Below, one piece after another: positions 1-13,200 of a stretch of 64,000 bases of DNA. Source of the stretch: Acanthaster planci. Its lineage: Eukaryota; Echinodermata; Asteroidea; Valvatida; Acanthasteridae. Numbering within the stretch: the stretch's first letter is position 1; each line of letters opens with the position of its first letter. The stretch covers positions 284,101-348,100 of the forward strand of contig NW_019091593.1 of NCBI RefSeq assembly GCF_001949145.1, read 5' to 3'. The position numbers were made by a program, and so were the translations under genes. The notes below the pieces were generated by a model. The model was not told where the DNA came from, made no database searches, and saw nothing but the letters and a program-made list of their open reading frames with translations.

Positions 1-985
1 AACTTTGAATAACATCCCATAATCCCCCTTTATTTTTTTTCTCCATGGACCATTCTTTTCATCCGTACATGGGCTTGATCGCTTTGACTTGTCTTGACAG
101 CTCTGTTTTATTTTGTTACATTCAGTTTCTCTTATGTCTGATGGCTAGAAGCTTGAAGTCTGTTGGTTCACTAGCTGACTCACACCAGGTTTAGATCAAG
201 GGGTAATTGTCTAACTAGTTTCTTTGTATGGATGAGTTGGGTTATATTTTTTTCTTTCTTTTCAAGGGAGCCTTTTAGCTCTTTTGTGCAATGTCCTATG
301 GCTTATTATCTTTTTCCTATATTTGTGATATTTGGTGTTATTATCTCAAGGGTGCACCTCCGGCGGTTCACTTGTTTAAGTACTCTGGTAGTTTAGTCTG
401 TACTGTGATCTACTTGTGTTTACTTAGTCATGCTATAAGAAAGCTTCTCGATAAGGATTTAGTTCAATTTTCACCAATCCAGCAGGGGCATTGAGTTTAT
501 GTCCTCTTTTTGTGTCCTAAGAATAATTCCAATATCATTTTACTCATTGTAATCTTTTAATTACTTGCAAAATAATAAATAAAATGACTAGACTCATAAC
601 AAATTGATTAAAACAGCCCGGCTTAATTATTTCACTCCACAGAACCATCAAGCTCATAGCTCTTCCCCGAACCATACACTGGCACCTATCAGCTTCTGGA
701 ATCGGATTCCTTGAAAGGTAGACTCCAGGCGCCATTAAAGAGACGCACTGTAAACGTGACCAGTGCAACCACTCCACCCCCCGCAGTCACCACGCGGCCA
801 AAGTTAAGAGTTCATAATGCACTCTGGCGACCCACCGTGAAGCACCTCCACTGATCACAACAGTGCCATTCTCAGACATTTCCACTTCTGCCGTGAGCAA
901 GCCTTTTTTCAGCATAGGTGGAGTTTAGGTCGTTTATACACTTACTGGGCTGCGGAGGATCATACTCTGTCTGAACGCAACGGTT
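1..985. other. Upstream flank of gene A, no gene recognised
   Basis: AT-rich sequence with short open frames on both strands that show no family resemblance. It presumably contains the promoter and 5' leader of gene A, but I found no convincing TATA box. Confidence 0.5.
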
Positions 986-3900
986 ATGATAAAGATGTTG
1001 CCGTCACCAACACCAGTGATTCTTGGACTGGTTGTGGTATCGCATATGCTGTCGGGGATACAGTCTGCCTTTGCCTCAGAAGATTGGATCGTAGAAGCTT
1101 CAAGAAACTCCAAGCAAAAGGAGGTATGTTACCGTTCACGACTAAGAGTAATACTGTTAGTAAACCCAAAGATCTAATTGTTTAAAATGTATTTTCGACC
1201 CCCAAGTTGGTTTCCTCTGTGTAGTTTGTCAAATGCATTAACACTTTCGGTCGTAAGAATGGGGAATCCTTCACTAATTCTCCATTTCCAATCAGTGAAG
1301 TTTCACTGAATCACGTACTCTCAATGGATACTAGGTGAAAGTTCTAAACTGTTTGTAGGCAGAGAGTTTGGAAAAGACATTACTGGGATGGAAACTCTGT
1401 CTACTCGACTGAATGAACTGCACACAAAACCGACCAAATGAAAATTCGCACAAAAATGCCAGCACATCAGTATTTACTTCCAGGGTCATAGTATGTCATG
1501 TTTTGGTTTCTGAGAACGATCATGATTTTTGTTTCTACCACTAGGAACTGGCGAAAAATATCCGTTAAAGAACATCAAACTTTATCCAAGCGTGTCTGTG
1601 ATACACATCACATCAACTTGACGCGGGCTTTATGGCATGAATTAATAAATCACTGTATTTCGTGCGGCTGTTCTCCGAAAAAATATCATTGCAGGTGGTT
1701 TTAAGTAATTTCCAGCGTGACTGAGCATCGAGAAGTGACGCAATTGATTGATTTCACATCAGTTTCAACTGCCCAGCGAAGGCCAGTACATGTTGGTTAA
1801 TGTTGGCTTGGAAACAGAACAGCCCCGTGCAATCAAATGATTTATTCCTTATTGGTACTGAGGCTAGACTTGTTTACACGTCAGCGATTGATAGCCACAC
1901 TGATTGGCTGTACCTTTTGGTAATTTGTATTCAGAAATCACTATTAGGTCTATTATGATCAAACAAATTATGGTGAATAAACTTGTTCTCTCCTGGATAT
2001 TTCAGTTTCAGATTAGCTACATTCACTCAAATTCTGAGAGTAAATAGGCCTGTTTTGTTTAACTCGATGCTTTTTCTTCTTCCAATTGTAGGCCTATTAA
2101 AATACGATTTGAAATCGTCACCAATTTCAAAGCAGCTCACTGTTATGTGTTTGTGCCGTTTGTTAATATTAAATAATTACTGGCCAGGGGATGACATGTA
2201 AAATAGTTCAATATAGCCAATTATCGCTAATAAGACACCTATGAGTCCATAAGAGCTTTGTTTTTGGATTATTGCAAGTAGATAGTGGGTCTAAAATCTT
2301 ATTGGATGTATTGCTGTGATTCAAAAGACATTTCTGAAAACGTTAATTTATTTGAACACTCAAAAATTGTCCAGTTTGGTAATTTGAGTTAACAGTATTA
2401 AACTATTGCATTGTTATCAGATCGTTTTTGCCAGTGTTCCAAATGGTTTCGCAATTATTTTCTCATATGTGCTTATCTTCGAAAACGTATCAACCACTCT
2501 AAGTTCCTAGAAAGGGCATTTGGTGGCCTTCTGTCAGCGAAAGCACGCAGTGAATTCAAGGTGCTTTTGCAAAAGAAGAATGGTATATAACAGTCTCCAT
2601 TTGTTTGTTTTTCGAAAGCTCCCCTGAACAACTTTGCCCTTGGACCTTCTGCAGCTAACAATGCGTGCATCAGAGTTCGTGCCAGTCAATAGATTTCGTT
2701 CAAAGCAACTCCCCATCACGCTATCTGGAGTAGCACCCACGACAATATCTTGGCTAAAGAACTGTTTAAAGTGCCACTGTTGTGTTTGTGTGTGCCTGTG
2801 TCACATAGCCAAAGTGGAAATATTTTTGTTGGCTTTCCCGGTGCCCCGTGGATACGCAAGGTTGCAGCACATTATGCGGAATAGAAGCACTTCGAAAGGG
2901 ATAACTGCTTCTTTTACCAGGAAAGCAAACATGGAGGGGTTTGTATACAGAGAAAAATCATGGTTAGAATCTTTCACGATGGCTATGGCAGTCGCAATTA
3001 GGACGGAATAAAGGGCTCCTGACTTTCATGCGAAAATTATGGACGGAAAATTATGGCAAATATACGTAGCTTTTTGAAGGTCGTGAAAGGTTAAGACGAA
3101 CAGTAATTTCACGCTTTTCTCCGTGCACTGGCAGCATCACCGTTGAATTTGCACTGCCGAAATTCGTGCAACATTACAAGAGACTCAAAATGCCGTAAAT
3201 ATGATAATATCCTCCATCTACGGGGCTTCCAGCTAATCCTGGCACACTTTATTTATTGAAAAAGTGTACCCAACAATTTAAAAAACAGGGCAATGTTATC
3301 AGTTGGGCAATCTAGACAAAAGTAGGTTTTCTCATAAGGACTCCCGAAAATAGGAACCTAGGCTCGTGTCATCCCAATCGCACTGAGCATATCTCTGTCA
3401 GAAATGTTTCTTATCACAGTAAAAAAAGGCTTGCGTTTACCCCTACACGTGAGCCAGTGTCAGCCACAGGGCGTATTAAGAGAAACGTTAATGTACCGTT
3501 AAATGTATAGACCTGCAGTAAAACGTTATTTCTGAGAAGGAGGGTTTGGTGAAGAGGCACCAAGCATTGATCCCAAAGTAGGATTCAAATTCACACACTC
3601 GTGGATTTTTCTTGAACTGAAGACTGCAGTGCACCATAACACCACTGCCTCCTTTTCCGTTTTTCTTGTACCTATTCATCGTTACAGATCTTTTTGTAGA
3701 CACGCTGAGGAAACTGCTTGCCATAAAAATGAAATGTCTTTCCTTGCCATTAATCAGCGAGTGAACAAAATAACGTCACATGGCCATACACTCACTTTTT
3801 CACGACCGAAAATAAACGATACAGCGGGGGACGCACGCCGATTTCCGTGGCAAACCTTGGTAATTAAGATACCCCGAAATACGGAACTGTAGACTCAGTT

Positions 3901-4260
3901 CACTTCCTCCGTCAAGACGAGTCGCAAGCACGTTATGCAGGTATGCAGAAGTCCACAGATGTAAGGCTCAAGCTTCATAGTCCTGCAGCCCAATTGTCTT
4001 TGCATTTACTTAGAGTTTTCCTATCATTCAAACTTACATAAGTTCTGTAAACAAATGTCAGAAAAACAGGAGAAGAAACTTCCTAACATCCCTGAAGCCC
4101 GCTTCTCGTCGGTCAAACACTGGCTACGAACAGATTCTCAGGTCCACTTTGTGCATATTTAGTGCATAAAACATTGCAGCTAATTCCAGACCTCACTTTT
4201 TCTTATTCCGAAACACAGATGCCGAGCAATCACGCACGCGTCAAAAGGCAATCAATATTC
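986..4260 (+). CDS. Gene A exons 1-2: signal peptide and propeptide (furin-type) site
   Basis: Exon 1 is 986-1123 (46 codons, donor GTATGT). It starts at the ATG at 986 and has a hydrophobic stretch around residues 10-30 (VILGLVVVSHML), followed by a small-residue cleavage region near SAFAS. A second in-frame ATG at 995 could also serve as start. Exon 2 is only 42 nt (4219-4260, after CACAG and before GTGAGT) and encodes HARVKRQSIF. RVKR matches the R-X-K/R-R furin consensus. It aligns with RERRQSA of gene B and, from family knowledge, with the KRQA propeptide junction of vertebrate ITIH1. Both exons are phase 0, so skipping exon 2 would keep frame. Confidence 0.8.
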
Positions 4261-7200
4261 GTGAGTATCTTGCTTTTCGCAATAATTGAGTAATGTTTCA
4301 AAGCTTTGAATAAAACTCAAACTCTAATGAATCTCAACCATGCATTGAAATTTCCTTCGACCACAAACAACAAATTTAACGAATGACATTTGTGACAGTC
4401 GTACAAACAAGGTTTACAATAAATACAGTATTATTGAGCGATCGATAATATTACGTTTCTGTAATTTCTTGTGATCGATAGAACAGGAACGAAATTGAAC
4501 AATTCCAAGTGGAGAGTAAGATAGCTGTGCGGTTCGCCAGCACCACCATCACCAGCCGCATCCGAAACCGTGCGTCGTCTTACCAATCGCTCAACTTCGT
4601 CTTGCAATTGCCACTGAACGCGTTCATCGCAAACTTCTCACTGTAAGTAACCCTCTGACTTTTAAATAGTTCAGAAGGTCACGTCCGCTCTTGAAAGCTT
4701 GGTTCTAATTTAAAGTGTATCTGCAATCTGTTTGTTTTAGTATAAATCTTCAAAATGCACCATTGTGTCCAATGCAGTTAACCTTATTTTCAACTTTTGT
4801 TTTACCGTTTCAAAGGATATTTCATTGCTTTATTTGTTTTTTATGCTAATGGTATTTCAATATTTATGAACAAAACTGTGATGTCATCCCAGGAGGCCTT
4901 AGTGTTTCATTGTTTTTTTTGCACAATAAAGTGCTGTTGATTTTGCTCGACTAAAGTTTCTCTGTTTTGCCGATTCATTGTTGCTTATGTACTTTCTCGG
5001 AAATGTTTCAGTGTGTAAATTATCTGTTCACAAATTTACAAAAAAAAAAAAACTTTTCACAGAACTATGTCTTTTCCTGGATGACGTCACAACAACAGCG
5101 CCCTCAGTTGTCCAGAAAAGCACGGAGGATTTTTAGTGTTCAAAGATTGTCTTTTTGAATGCATTTAATCAAATCAGAGTGCAAAAGGGTTGGCATGTGT
5201 TGAAGGAGAGTACAGAACTGCAAAAAATGTGTCTTAGAAAAAAATAATTGCAGCCACACTTTAAAAACTCAAACTCAGAAATAACAAGCGAACAGCGGGG
5301 GAAAATGAAATACGGCCAATTTACGGATTTTGTAATTATGTGATTTATTCCATGACGGCTTGTCTGTCACTTAAGAAAATACTTTTTTGACAGTAAAGTT
5401 TAGTTTCACAGTATTGCTTATAAAATCCGAAACTACAGGGAAGTTAANATACTATGGCAGAGTTAGGGATAAGTGCGATGGAGAAGAGAACACCTTGGAT
5501 TCGTCTGGCAGCCTTTCCACCGGACGAATCACTGCTCTGTGAGTATTGTCTATATAGGCTTCTAGAGCCCCCCCGGTTTAAAGCTGTTTTAATTTTAAGA
5601 GTCGTATCAAATTCAGTCTATGAAACTGATTTTTTACAGCCTCAAATCTGCAAAATTGAGCAACATTGCTAAGATTTTAACTTATACTTTGTTTTGTGTC
5701 AAATGGAGTTCGAGTAAAAAAAGCTATAGTTTATGTAGTAATGTAGCATTTTATACCTATGTTAAAAATGTGCCCTTTGCTTTTTTACAGCGATCCAAAT
5801 AGAAACACATTCATGGTGTCTGTCAGCGTGGCGCCAAGAGACACGATCAGCGTTATGTTGAACTACCAGGAGCTCCTTGAGAGGGTCCAAGGCTGGTATA
5901 CGCAGAAAATAAGTCTCAATCCACAACAGGTACAAAAAGGGATATCGGAACCATATATCACAAAACAAAAGGCGTATTGAGTTGAATTAAACTAGTAAAA
6001 TCTCGGAAGATCATATTTCTGCTAGCACAAAGGTTCTCATCTCTTTGTCAACAAATAAACACCCCAAAAATTATCGTTTAGTTCATAAACAGCAGGTCTG
6101 ACGAGACCGTGGACATTTCCATCCTTTGTTCTAATGAGGACTGAGTCTGTGGCATAATGAATGCGAGGAGGTTGCCCTGACTTGATTTACTGCTAAATTC
6201 GTCCGGTTTCAATTGTGTTGTTTGAAACCTTTGAGTATATCTCGGAAAAAGTTCATTCAATGTTGGCCTCTTCGGGTTAAGAGATTTTTTATCCTTTTAT
6301 TGTGTCAATTGTTTGGAAGATTGTGAGAGACTTCAGCATCAAAGCCCACATCACAGAGCCTCAAGGCATTACGAAAGTCGAGTCGGGCATCCTGCTGACT
6401 GCCGGGGGTGGATCTGGTGTCAGCGGTGGGATTTTGAGCGGAACGAGTTCCTACACTTCCTTGGATGATTACATCAGGAGGATTGGACAGACGCGTGTCA
6501 TCCTAGAGTTCCTCCCCACGTCGCAGCAGCAGCAGACCATCGCTAGTGGTTCGTCATCTGGAATCAATGGGGATTTCATTATACGATACGATATTCAACA
6601 CGACTTCGGTGTAGGCCAGGTTCAGGTAATTTATTATGTATTCCATGCTTGTTATAAATTGGTAACAATACAGCTTACTCGGAGGCTTTATTTGAATATT
6701 TACACCAGGAAGCAGATTTTGTTCCTTTTTTGTAAAATATATCAGTATTACCCAGAGTCTGTGACAAGGCGTTACGCTTCTGCAGTGTAGTTCGTCACCA
6801 AGGGTTACTTCCCATATTTTACGTTTTCTGACAGACGTCCAATGATGTCTTCGTTCATCATTTCTCCCCTGGAGGTCTTGGCCCCATCCGCAAGTCAGTG
6901 GCGTTTGTTATCGACGTCAGCGCCTCAATGTTCGGCCGAAAACTGAATCAAACCAAGGAGGCCTTGCTGGTCATCCTGGATCAGATGCGATCCGACGATC
7001 GCTTCAATATCATTACCTTTTCCGATGAGGTGAGGTTAAAGGACCACTGACCACTCATGGAAGAAATCTTCCGTGATTACACAGTGGGGTATCTTAGGCA
7101 ATACGTGCATGTGTGTGTTTTTACTAAAAGTGTCTGTGTTCCGACAGCCAACACAATGTAAGCTCTCGAAATTACATCAAAATTCGGGAGATTAACTCAA

Positions 7201-10200
7201 ATGCAAGTACTCATGCATAAACAAGGGCGTATCTACAGATGCACAAAAAGTCATTCATGGAGAAGAGGGCTCAAGAACTTAAATATCTCTCTGGCTTAAA
7301 ATCTAAAAAAAATGGAGTTACTTTGGACCATGGCGCAGTGAAGGGCGGATAACACCTCTCCAAGAACTCACCTGTCCAATGCCAGATATTTTTAAAACTG
7401 GGCTTTCATATTATGACACTCATCAATGGCACAAATGTGAACTTTCAACTCAAGGCGACTAATGGCTTCATTGTTTACGGCCGGGTCAGTTGAAGTTGAA
7501 GGCCACACGCGTGCCAGCCCACACATATCAGTAAAAAAAGGTAGGCTTACTTTTTGCCGACCTGTGAGGCTCGGATGGTCACAAATGGTCACTGTGTGAG
7601 AAGTGTGTGTCCCATTTTCACCAACAATAACTGTCAGATGTGAGTGAAAAAAGTCCCGAGGGTTTGGCTCGCGAAAAAACAAAATGCTCTGCGGCAGTAT
7701 CAGAAAAAAATTCGCCCCTTGCTCTTGGAGGGTTAAAAAGAAAGAAGTCACGACACCTAATTAAAACCTTATAGACATACCCTTGTCGATGAATTATTTT
7801 GCTGGCTTTAAAAGGTGAAGGATGCTCAGAATTCTTTCTCACTGAATAATGCTTGTGACCGTGTGAGTAAATGTTGAAGACGCCGGGCTAAAATCTGGCA
7901 GAGTTCTGTCTATTGCCTGAAGTGATTTGACTCTGGCAGAGTTAGTTACATGTCTATTGCCTTCAGTGATTTCAATCTGGCAGAGTTACATGTCTATTGC
8001 CTACAGTGATTTGACTCTGGCAGAGTTACATGTCTATTGCCTACAGTGATTTGATTATTTCCCAGGTTTATTATTGGCGTGAAGATCAGATGGTCTCGGC
8101 ATCCGCGTGGAATATCAACCTGGCAAAAGACCACGTTCGATCCTTGACGGATTTAAAGGGTAAGAATAACCCACTGGAAACCACAAGATGACGGCTTTTA
8201 CACTACCGACATAAATTTGCAAGATAGCGGATGATATTACATTACTTTTATATGATCAAGAGGAAATCTACTTCCTTGACGATGTCTTGGGCTCTTGAAA
8301 GCAGCCGCTGTGAAAGCAAAGAATGTTGAGTTGATAAAGATGCTTTAGTCGTGTGATCCAGTTGAAAAAATATGCAAACACATTTTCTGAAGGGGCTCTT
8401 GATTCGCGTTACTTCTTTGCTCGATATGATGACAACTCTGAAAGATTGATAGGCCTATGGCTTGATCCAAAATGGTTGGCATAATTCTCCGTAAGCCTCT
8501 TTAGTTGTCGAGATTCAATCTTAGTGCATAGATCGTGGTCCAAAGACGGACACGGTAATATCCACAATATCTGAATATTGAATAGTTCCCTTCACCCGAC
8601 ATGTATTCCAGGTACCAATTTGAACGACGCCATGATCGAGGGGCTGAACGAGCTCCGCTTGGCCGGCGCTATGGAGCCGGTCTCGGCCGACAACCCAGGT
8701 GTCTGCATCCTCTTCGTGCTGACGGACGGAGTGCCGTCCAGGGGCGTGACAGACCTGCGCACCATTGAGCGGAACGTCCGGCAGAGCAACCAGGGACGAT
8801 GCTCCGTGGTGACGCTGGGGTTCGGGACCGAGGTGAAGTTCGACTTTCTCGCTCGCCTGGCCCTAGAAAACAGTGGCGTGGCCCGAAAGATCTTCCAGAA
8901 TTCAGCCGTGTCGCGGCAACTCATCGGTAAGTAGATTATGGTCGGAATTATGAGGCAAAGGTTACTAACTGAAAGAATTAATGTATGATAAGAATCGTCT
9001 TGTCTTGAAGTCTGAAGTCCTCGTTTTCAGATTTAATCGGCAGACTTCAATTCTGTTAATCTTCGTGGTGTTATTTTGAGAAGTGCCGTAGTGAGCTTTT
9101 GAGTGCCAGTGTCTAATCTGCTTATTTCGTAGGGGTTTACGACGAAGTTGCCACACCCTTGCTAGTAAATGTCGCCATCGAGTACCTCGGCAACATTGTC
9201 GACCGTGAGTCGCTGACGAGGACCTTCTTCCAGAACTATTTCGACGGGTCCGAGTTTGCAATCAGCGGTCGTCTGGCCGACCTCCTAGCCTCCAATCTGC
9301 CCATCAGAGTCACGGCCATCAGCTCCACGGGAGAGAGAACCATTGAGGAGTATGTGCCGATCACAAACGTAAGTTGAAAGTGCTCGAAGAAACTGGAAAC
9401 TTGAAACCGGAAGTTTTCTCTTTTAAGCCAATGGAAACATAAACTAGTTAGGAAAAATACAGTTTGAAGTCAAGGATAATATCGTTCTGGGTGGAATGAA
9501 CACAGGTAATATTCTGCACTTTATATGACCACAGCAAAGTTAAAGTCACATCTGATGCCCATTAGGTGAGAATCGAACTCGACAGATTCATAGGTTAGAA
9601 AAGATTCAATGTCTTGCGTCCCAGTACTTTATTTTGATACGGTTTTGAGAGGGATTTATTTGAATGAAGGTCTACAAACGCTATAAATGCTTCAAATTCC
9701 ACTTTATATTCGAATACTACGGAAAACTCTATTTCAAATAATTGAAAAATAATAAATATAATTTAAGATTGCTTTCTCTTAAGTCCAATCCCTTTTTGTT
9801 TAGAGACAACTCTCAAGAGAACAAAAACAAAGCAATGTAACCAACGCATGGACCAGACATTGGCATTGTCTGGTGCATGATTAGTCCTTCTTGCGATTCG
9901 TTACGTCATTGTTATATCATGCAGTCGTTTTACAAGAGGGTTGATTCACCCAGAAATTTGGGCATTAAAGCTCAGTTTCATTGCATTGTTTCAATATGGT
10001 GAATTTTACAGTGCGTTGGATTTTTAAACGATCTTTCTCGTGAACATCACTCAGTTTCAGTGTGATTTGGGGTAATTTCATTGAAATAATCAACTAACTT
10101 CAATCGGGGTCTCGCTTGCTTCTAGAGGGATTATTTCGCCAACTCTGCCTACGTCCCACCAGAATCTGCCGAACGCACGGCCGCATTCATCACCCTTGCC

Positions 10201-13200
10201 CAGCTCTTCAACCAGTACACGGTATCTGACGATCCCGACGAGCAGCGGCGGATCATCGACAGGACGCTGGAGCTGTCGGAAAAGTACAACCTCCTGACGC
10301 CGCTGATGTCCATGACGTTCGTGGATACACCGCCCACAACGGGCGGCAACCGGCGGGGCGGCACTGCCGCGGTACCGCTGAGCCTTCAATGGGGCATTAG
10401 GGGTACTGCCTACGAAGAGCCGAGCCAGGGACGCACGTACGGTATCGGAGGCAGGATATGTACTTACGTGAGTGTGCAAATTGGCCAGTACCGTAAGTTA
10501 TGAGGAGTTTATGTGTACATGCACAAGCCTGCATGTGTTGGGTCGTTGTCATTATTTTGTCAGGGAATTGAAGAGGTCTGTAGCCTGAAATGCATTGTTC
10601 ATTACCGTATGGGCGGAACCTCCCCTTTCAAGATCAAATTGAGGAATGACTTTATGCACATTTTTCATTGTTTCTTGTTTACACATAAATGGCCAATCGT
10701 AAAACTCCTTGTCTGACATACGGTATGCCCTCCCTATCTCAGACCTTAACGCTCAAGTAATCTCATGCAACTACTTTTGCAGAGTGATAAAACGGGCGAA
10801 AAATCATTGGTCGTAGCTGGGCCTGTTGATCGAGTTATCTCCCATTCCCATCGGTAATTGTTTCGTTTCTTTTACTCCTCAGGAGCCTGATATTGTGTTC
10901 GATCTCAAGCGTTTGCACATCAACTCCTTCATCACTGACCGGTATGCCAGGACCACTCTGAACGGTGCGGTAACCAACCGTGCAACCGACCGGCAAGACG
11001 TGCCCTTCACGCTCCACATTCCGCCTGGGGCTTTCATCTCGGGCTTCTCCCTGTAAGTCGCAGGAAAGATCAGTTTAGGACTCCTAACAGCTTCATGCAT
11101 ACAGAAGATCACCGTGTGTACTTTTGGATGACTGACACGTTACTCTAGGAAAAAATCATATGGATTTGTTTATCTTCTCTCGCACAAGATGCATGACGCT
11201 GTCCTTGAAATGCTTGTTTATGAATCGAGTAAAATTTTTACCAAGCTTTTAAAGAAAATGTAAGTCAAATTGGATGGAATGATGGGGTGATACAACTTAA
11301 TTGATGAGTTCACATAACTTTTCAGATTTTTCTCCATGGAATATATGGACTTATCACAGGTGTAAGATTTAGTTGAGTTGTGTGAATTGAATGTACAGGA
11401 CTATAGATGGGCGGACCTATACTGGTCGAGTTGGTGACATCCGTAGCACGGAATGGCAGCGGCTATTTCCCTCGAGTGGCCAACAAATAGCACTGGTTAC
11501 TAGACGGTAAGTTATAATCCAGACTCCGATATATTTTTAGAGAGAAAAAAATGTTCCGAAGTAGGGCCTAAATCATCCTTTTGTTTTTCAGCAAAGCACC
11601 AATGCAACGACGTACCGGTCGTCCAGGCACGTCCAGTTGAATTGTTCATTAAATCAGTGTGAGACGTGAATTTGGTATTCACAACAGCTTGAACATCGTT
11701 AGCCATCGATCGAAAATGTCTACAGAGTCTCTTAGCCGTTACCTTGCGATATTAAAACATCACTTAGAGAAACCCAAGGTATAGTGTACTAACGAGAGCA
11801 AATGTATTTACAACGAATAACTTACTTTTGCCTGTATTAACCATACCCACTTGGCAGGGATTCCACCAAAGATACCTTTACCATGCAAGTCCTGGGTGTG
11901 GCCCCTCAGTCCACCGTGACCTTTGAGCTAACCTATGATGAGCTTCTGGAGAGGAGGCGTGGTCTCTTTCAACATCGTATCAATCTTTGGCCAGGCCAGG
12001 TGAGCGCAGTGTCAATTGGTCAGTCCATCTATCAATTTGACAATAACCTTTCGCAACATCATTTACCTGAAATTAAATTCATGCAACTTGCCAATACACT
12101 CTTGTCAATTTACCCTTTTGATAATGAATATCGGTGGCAAAATTGCCATTATTTTACAAATAGGAATTGACATGAAATTAAAGAGCACCTGTAAGGAAAA
12201 CATGTTTTCTCTGGTTTATCTGTTCAATAAATATGGAAGCATCCAATTCGAACGCAGTGTCATTTGTCTTCAGAGCTCAAGTGTAACGAGCTAAAATGGG
12301 CTTTTTCCTGTTCATACCAAGATGTGAATTCTGAACGTAGATTGCGTCATTGAGGAGAAAACGAGGGGAACCCTCGCCCTGTGTTCGTAGTGGATAAACC
12401 TTGTGCATGCCAAACAATGGCTACATGCATTGTTTGGCATGCACAAAGGATTAAAATAAGAGAAAAAATGTTTTCCTTAGAGGTGCTCTTCAACACAACC
12501 TTCTGGTGTAATAGACATTATTGGAATCTTCAAATGATCTCAGAAAGGAGAGGACTGTGCAATGCAATTACGCACCACCTTCAAAAAAAGTAGATTTGAA
12601 GTAGTTTATGGGGAAATAAACATCTTTCCTGCTTTGATTTTCATTAGGTTGTGGATGACTTCCAAGTTGACATCTATGTCACCGAACCTCAAGGAATCGG
12701 TGATATTTCTCTCAAATACGACCCGCGTACGTCAGAGGGTCAGGAACAGACCCTTCAGGTAAAACTACCTATTGTATCATCTCTGAATTCCTTCTCCTTC
12801 GTTATCATTAAGGAGTCATTTACATAGGGATTACATTCCGGAGTGTTCTGCAAAAGAACTTGGCGAAAAATAATCATAAAAAGGCCGATAATTGAGAAGT
12901 CTTCAGCCGTCGAACTCGGGAAACACGGGAGCCAGTCCCCTTGCACCGTGGAATTGTTGTGGGATCTCTGGGTGTTTGTTGCGGGACCACACCTCTAAAT
13001 GCAAAAAAGAGAAGAACTCACTCTTTTTGAGAGTGAGTTCTTCTCTTTTTTGCTCTTTTTTCCTTTAAAAAACCCACTCCTATGGAGTGAAAACCACTCT
13101 AAAAAGAGTAAAAGCTGCTCTGAGGAAGGGTGTAAACCACTCCAAAAGAGTAAGATTTCCACTTTGCCGAGGAGCCATATAAAGCACATTGGAAAAGAGT

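Noticed and set aside
2634-3011. 125-codon open frame in gene A intron 1
   Set aside because: Composition is not protein-like and there is no homologue in the matching intron of gene B and no recognised domain.
5439-5538. Gene A as a pseudogene because of the exon 4 frameshift
   Set aside because: The only defect coincides with an N. The remaining 30 exons are intact, with conserved phases, MIDAS residues and stop position.
7894-8055. Possible CRISPR-like array
   Set aside because: Units are contiguous and diverged with no unique spacers, and this is a eukaryotic intron. It is a minisatellite.
12401-12446. Possible microRNA precursor
   Set aside because: A 19-bp stem with an 8-nt loop is too short and too perfect for a normal animal pre-miRNA, which needs a stem near 30 bp with bulges.
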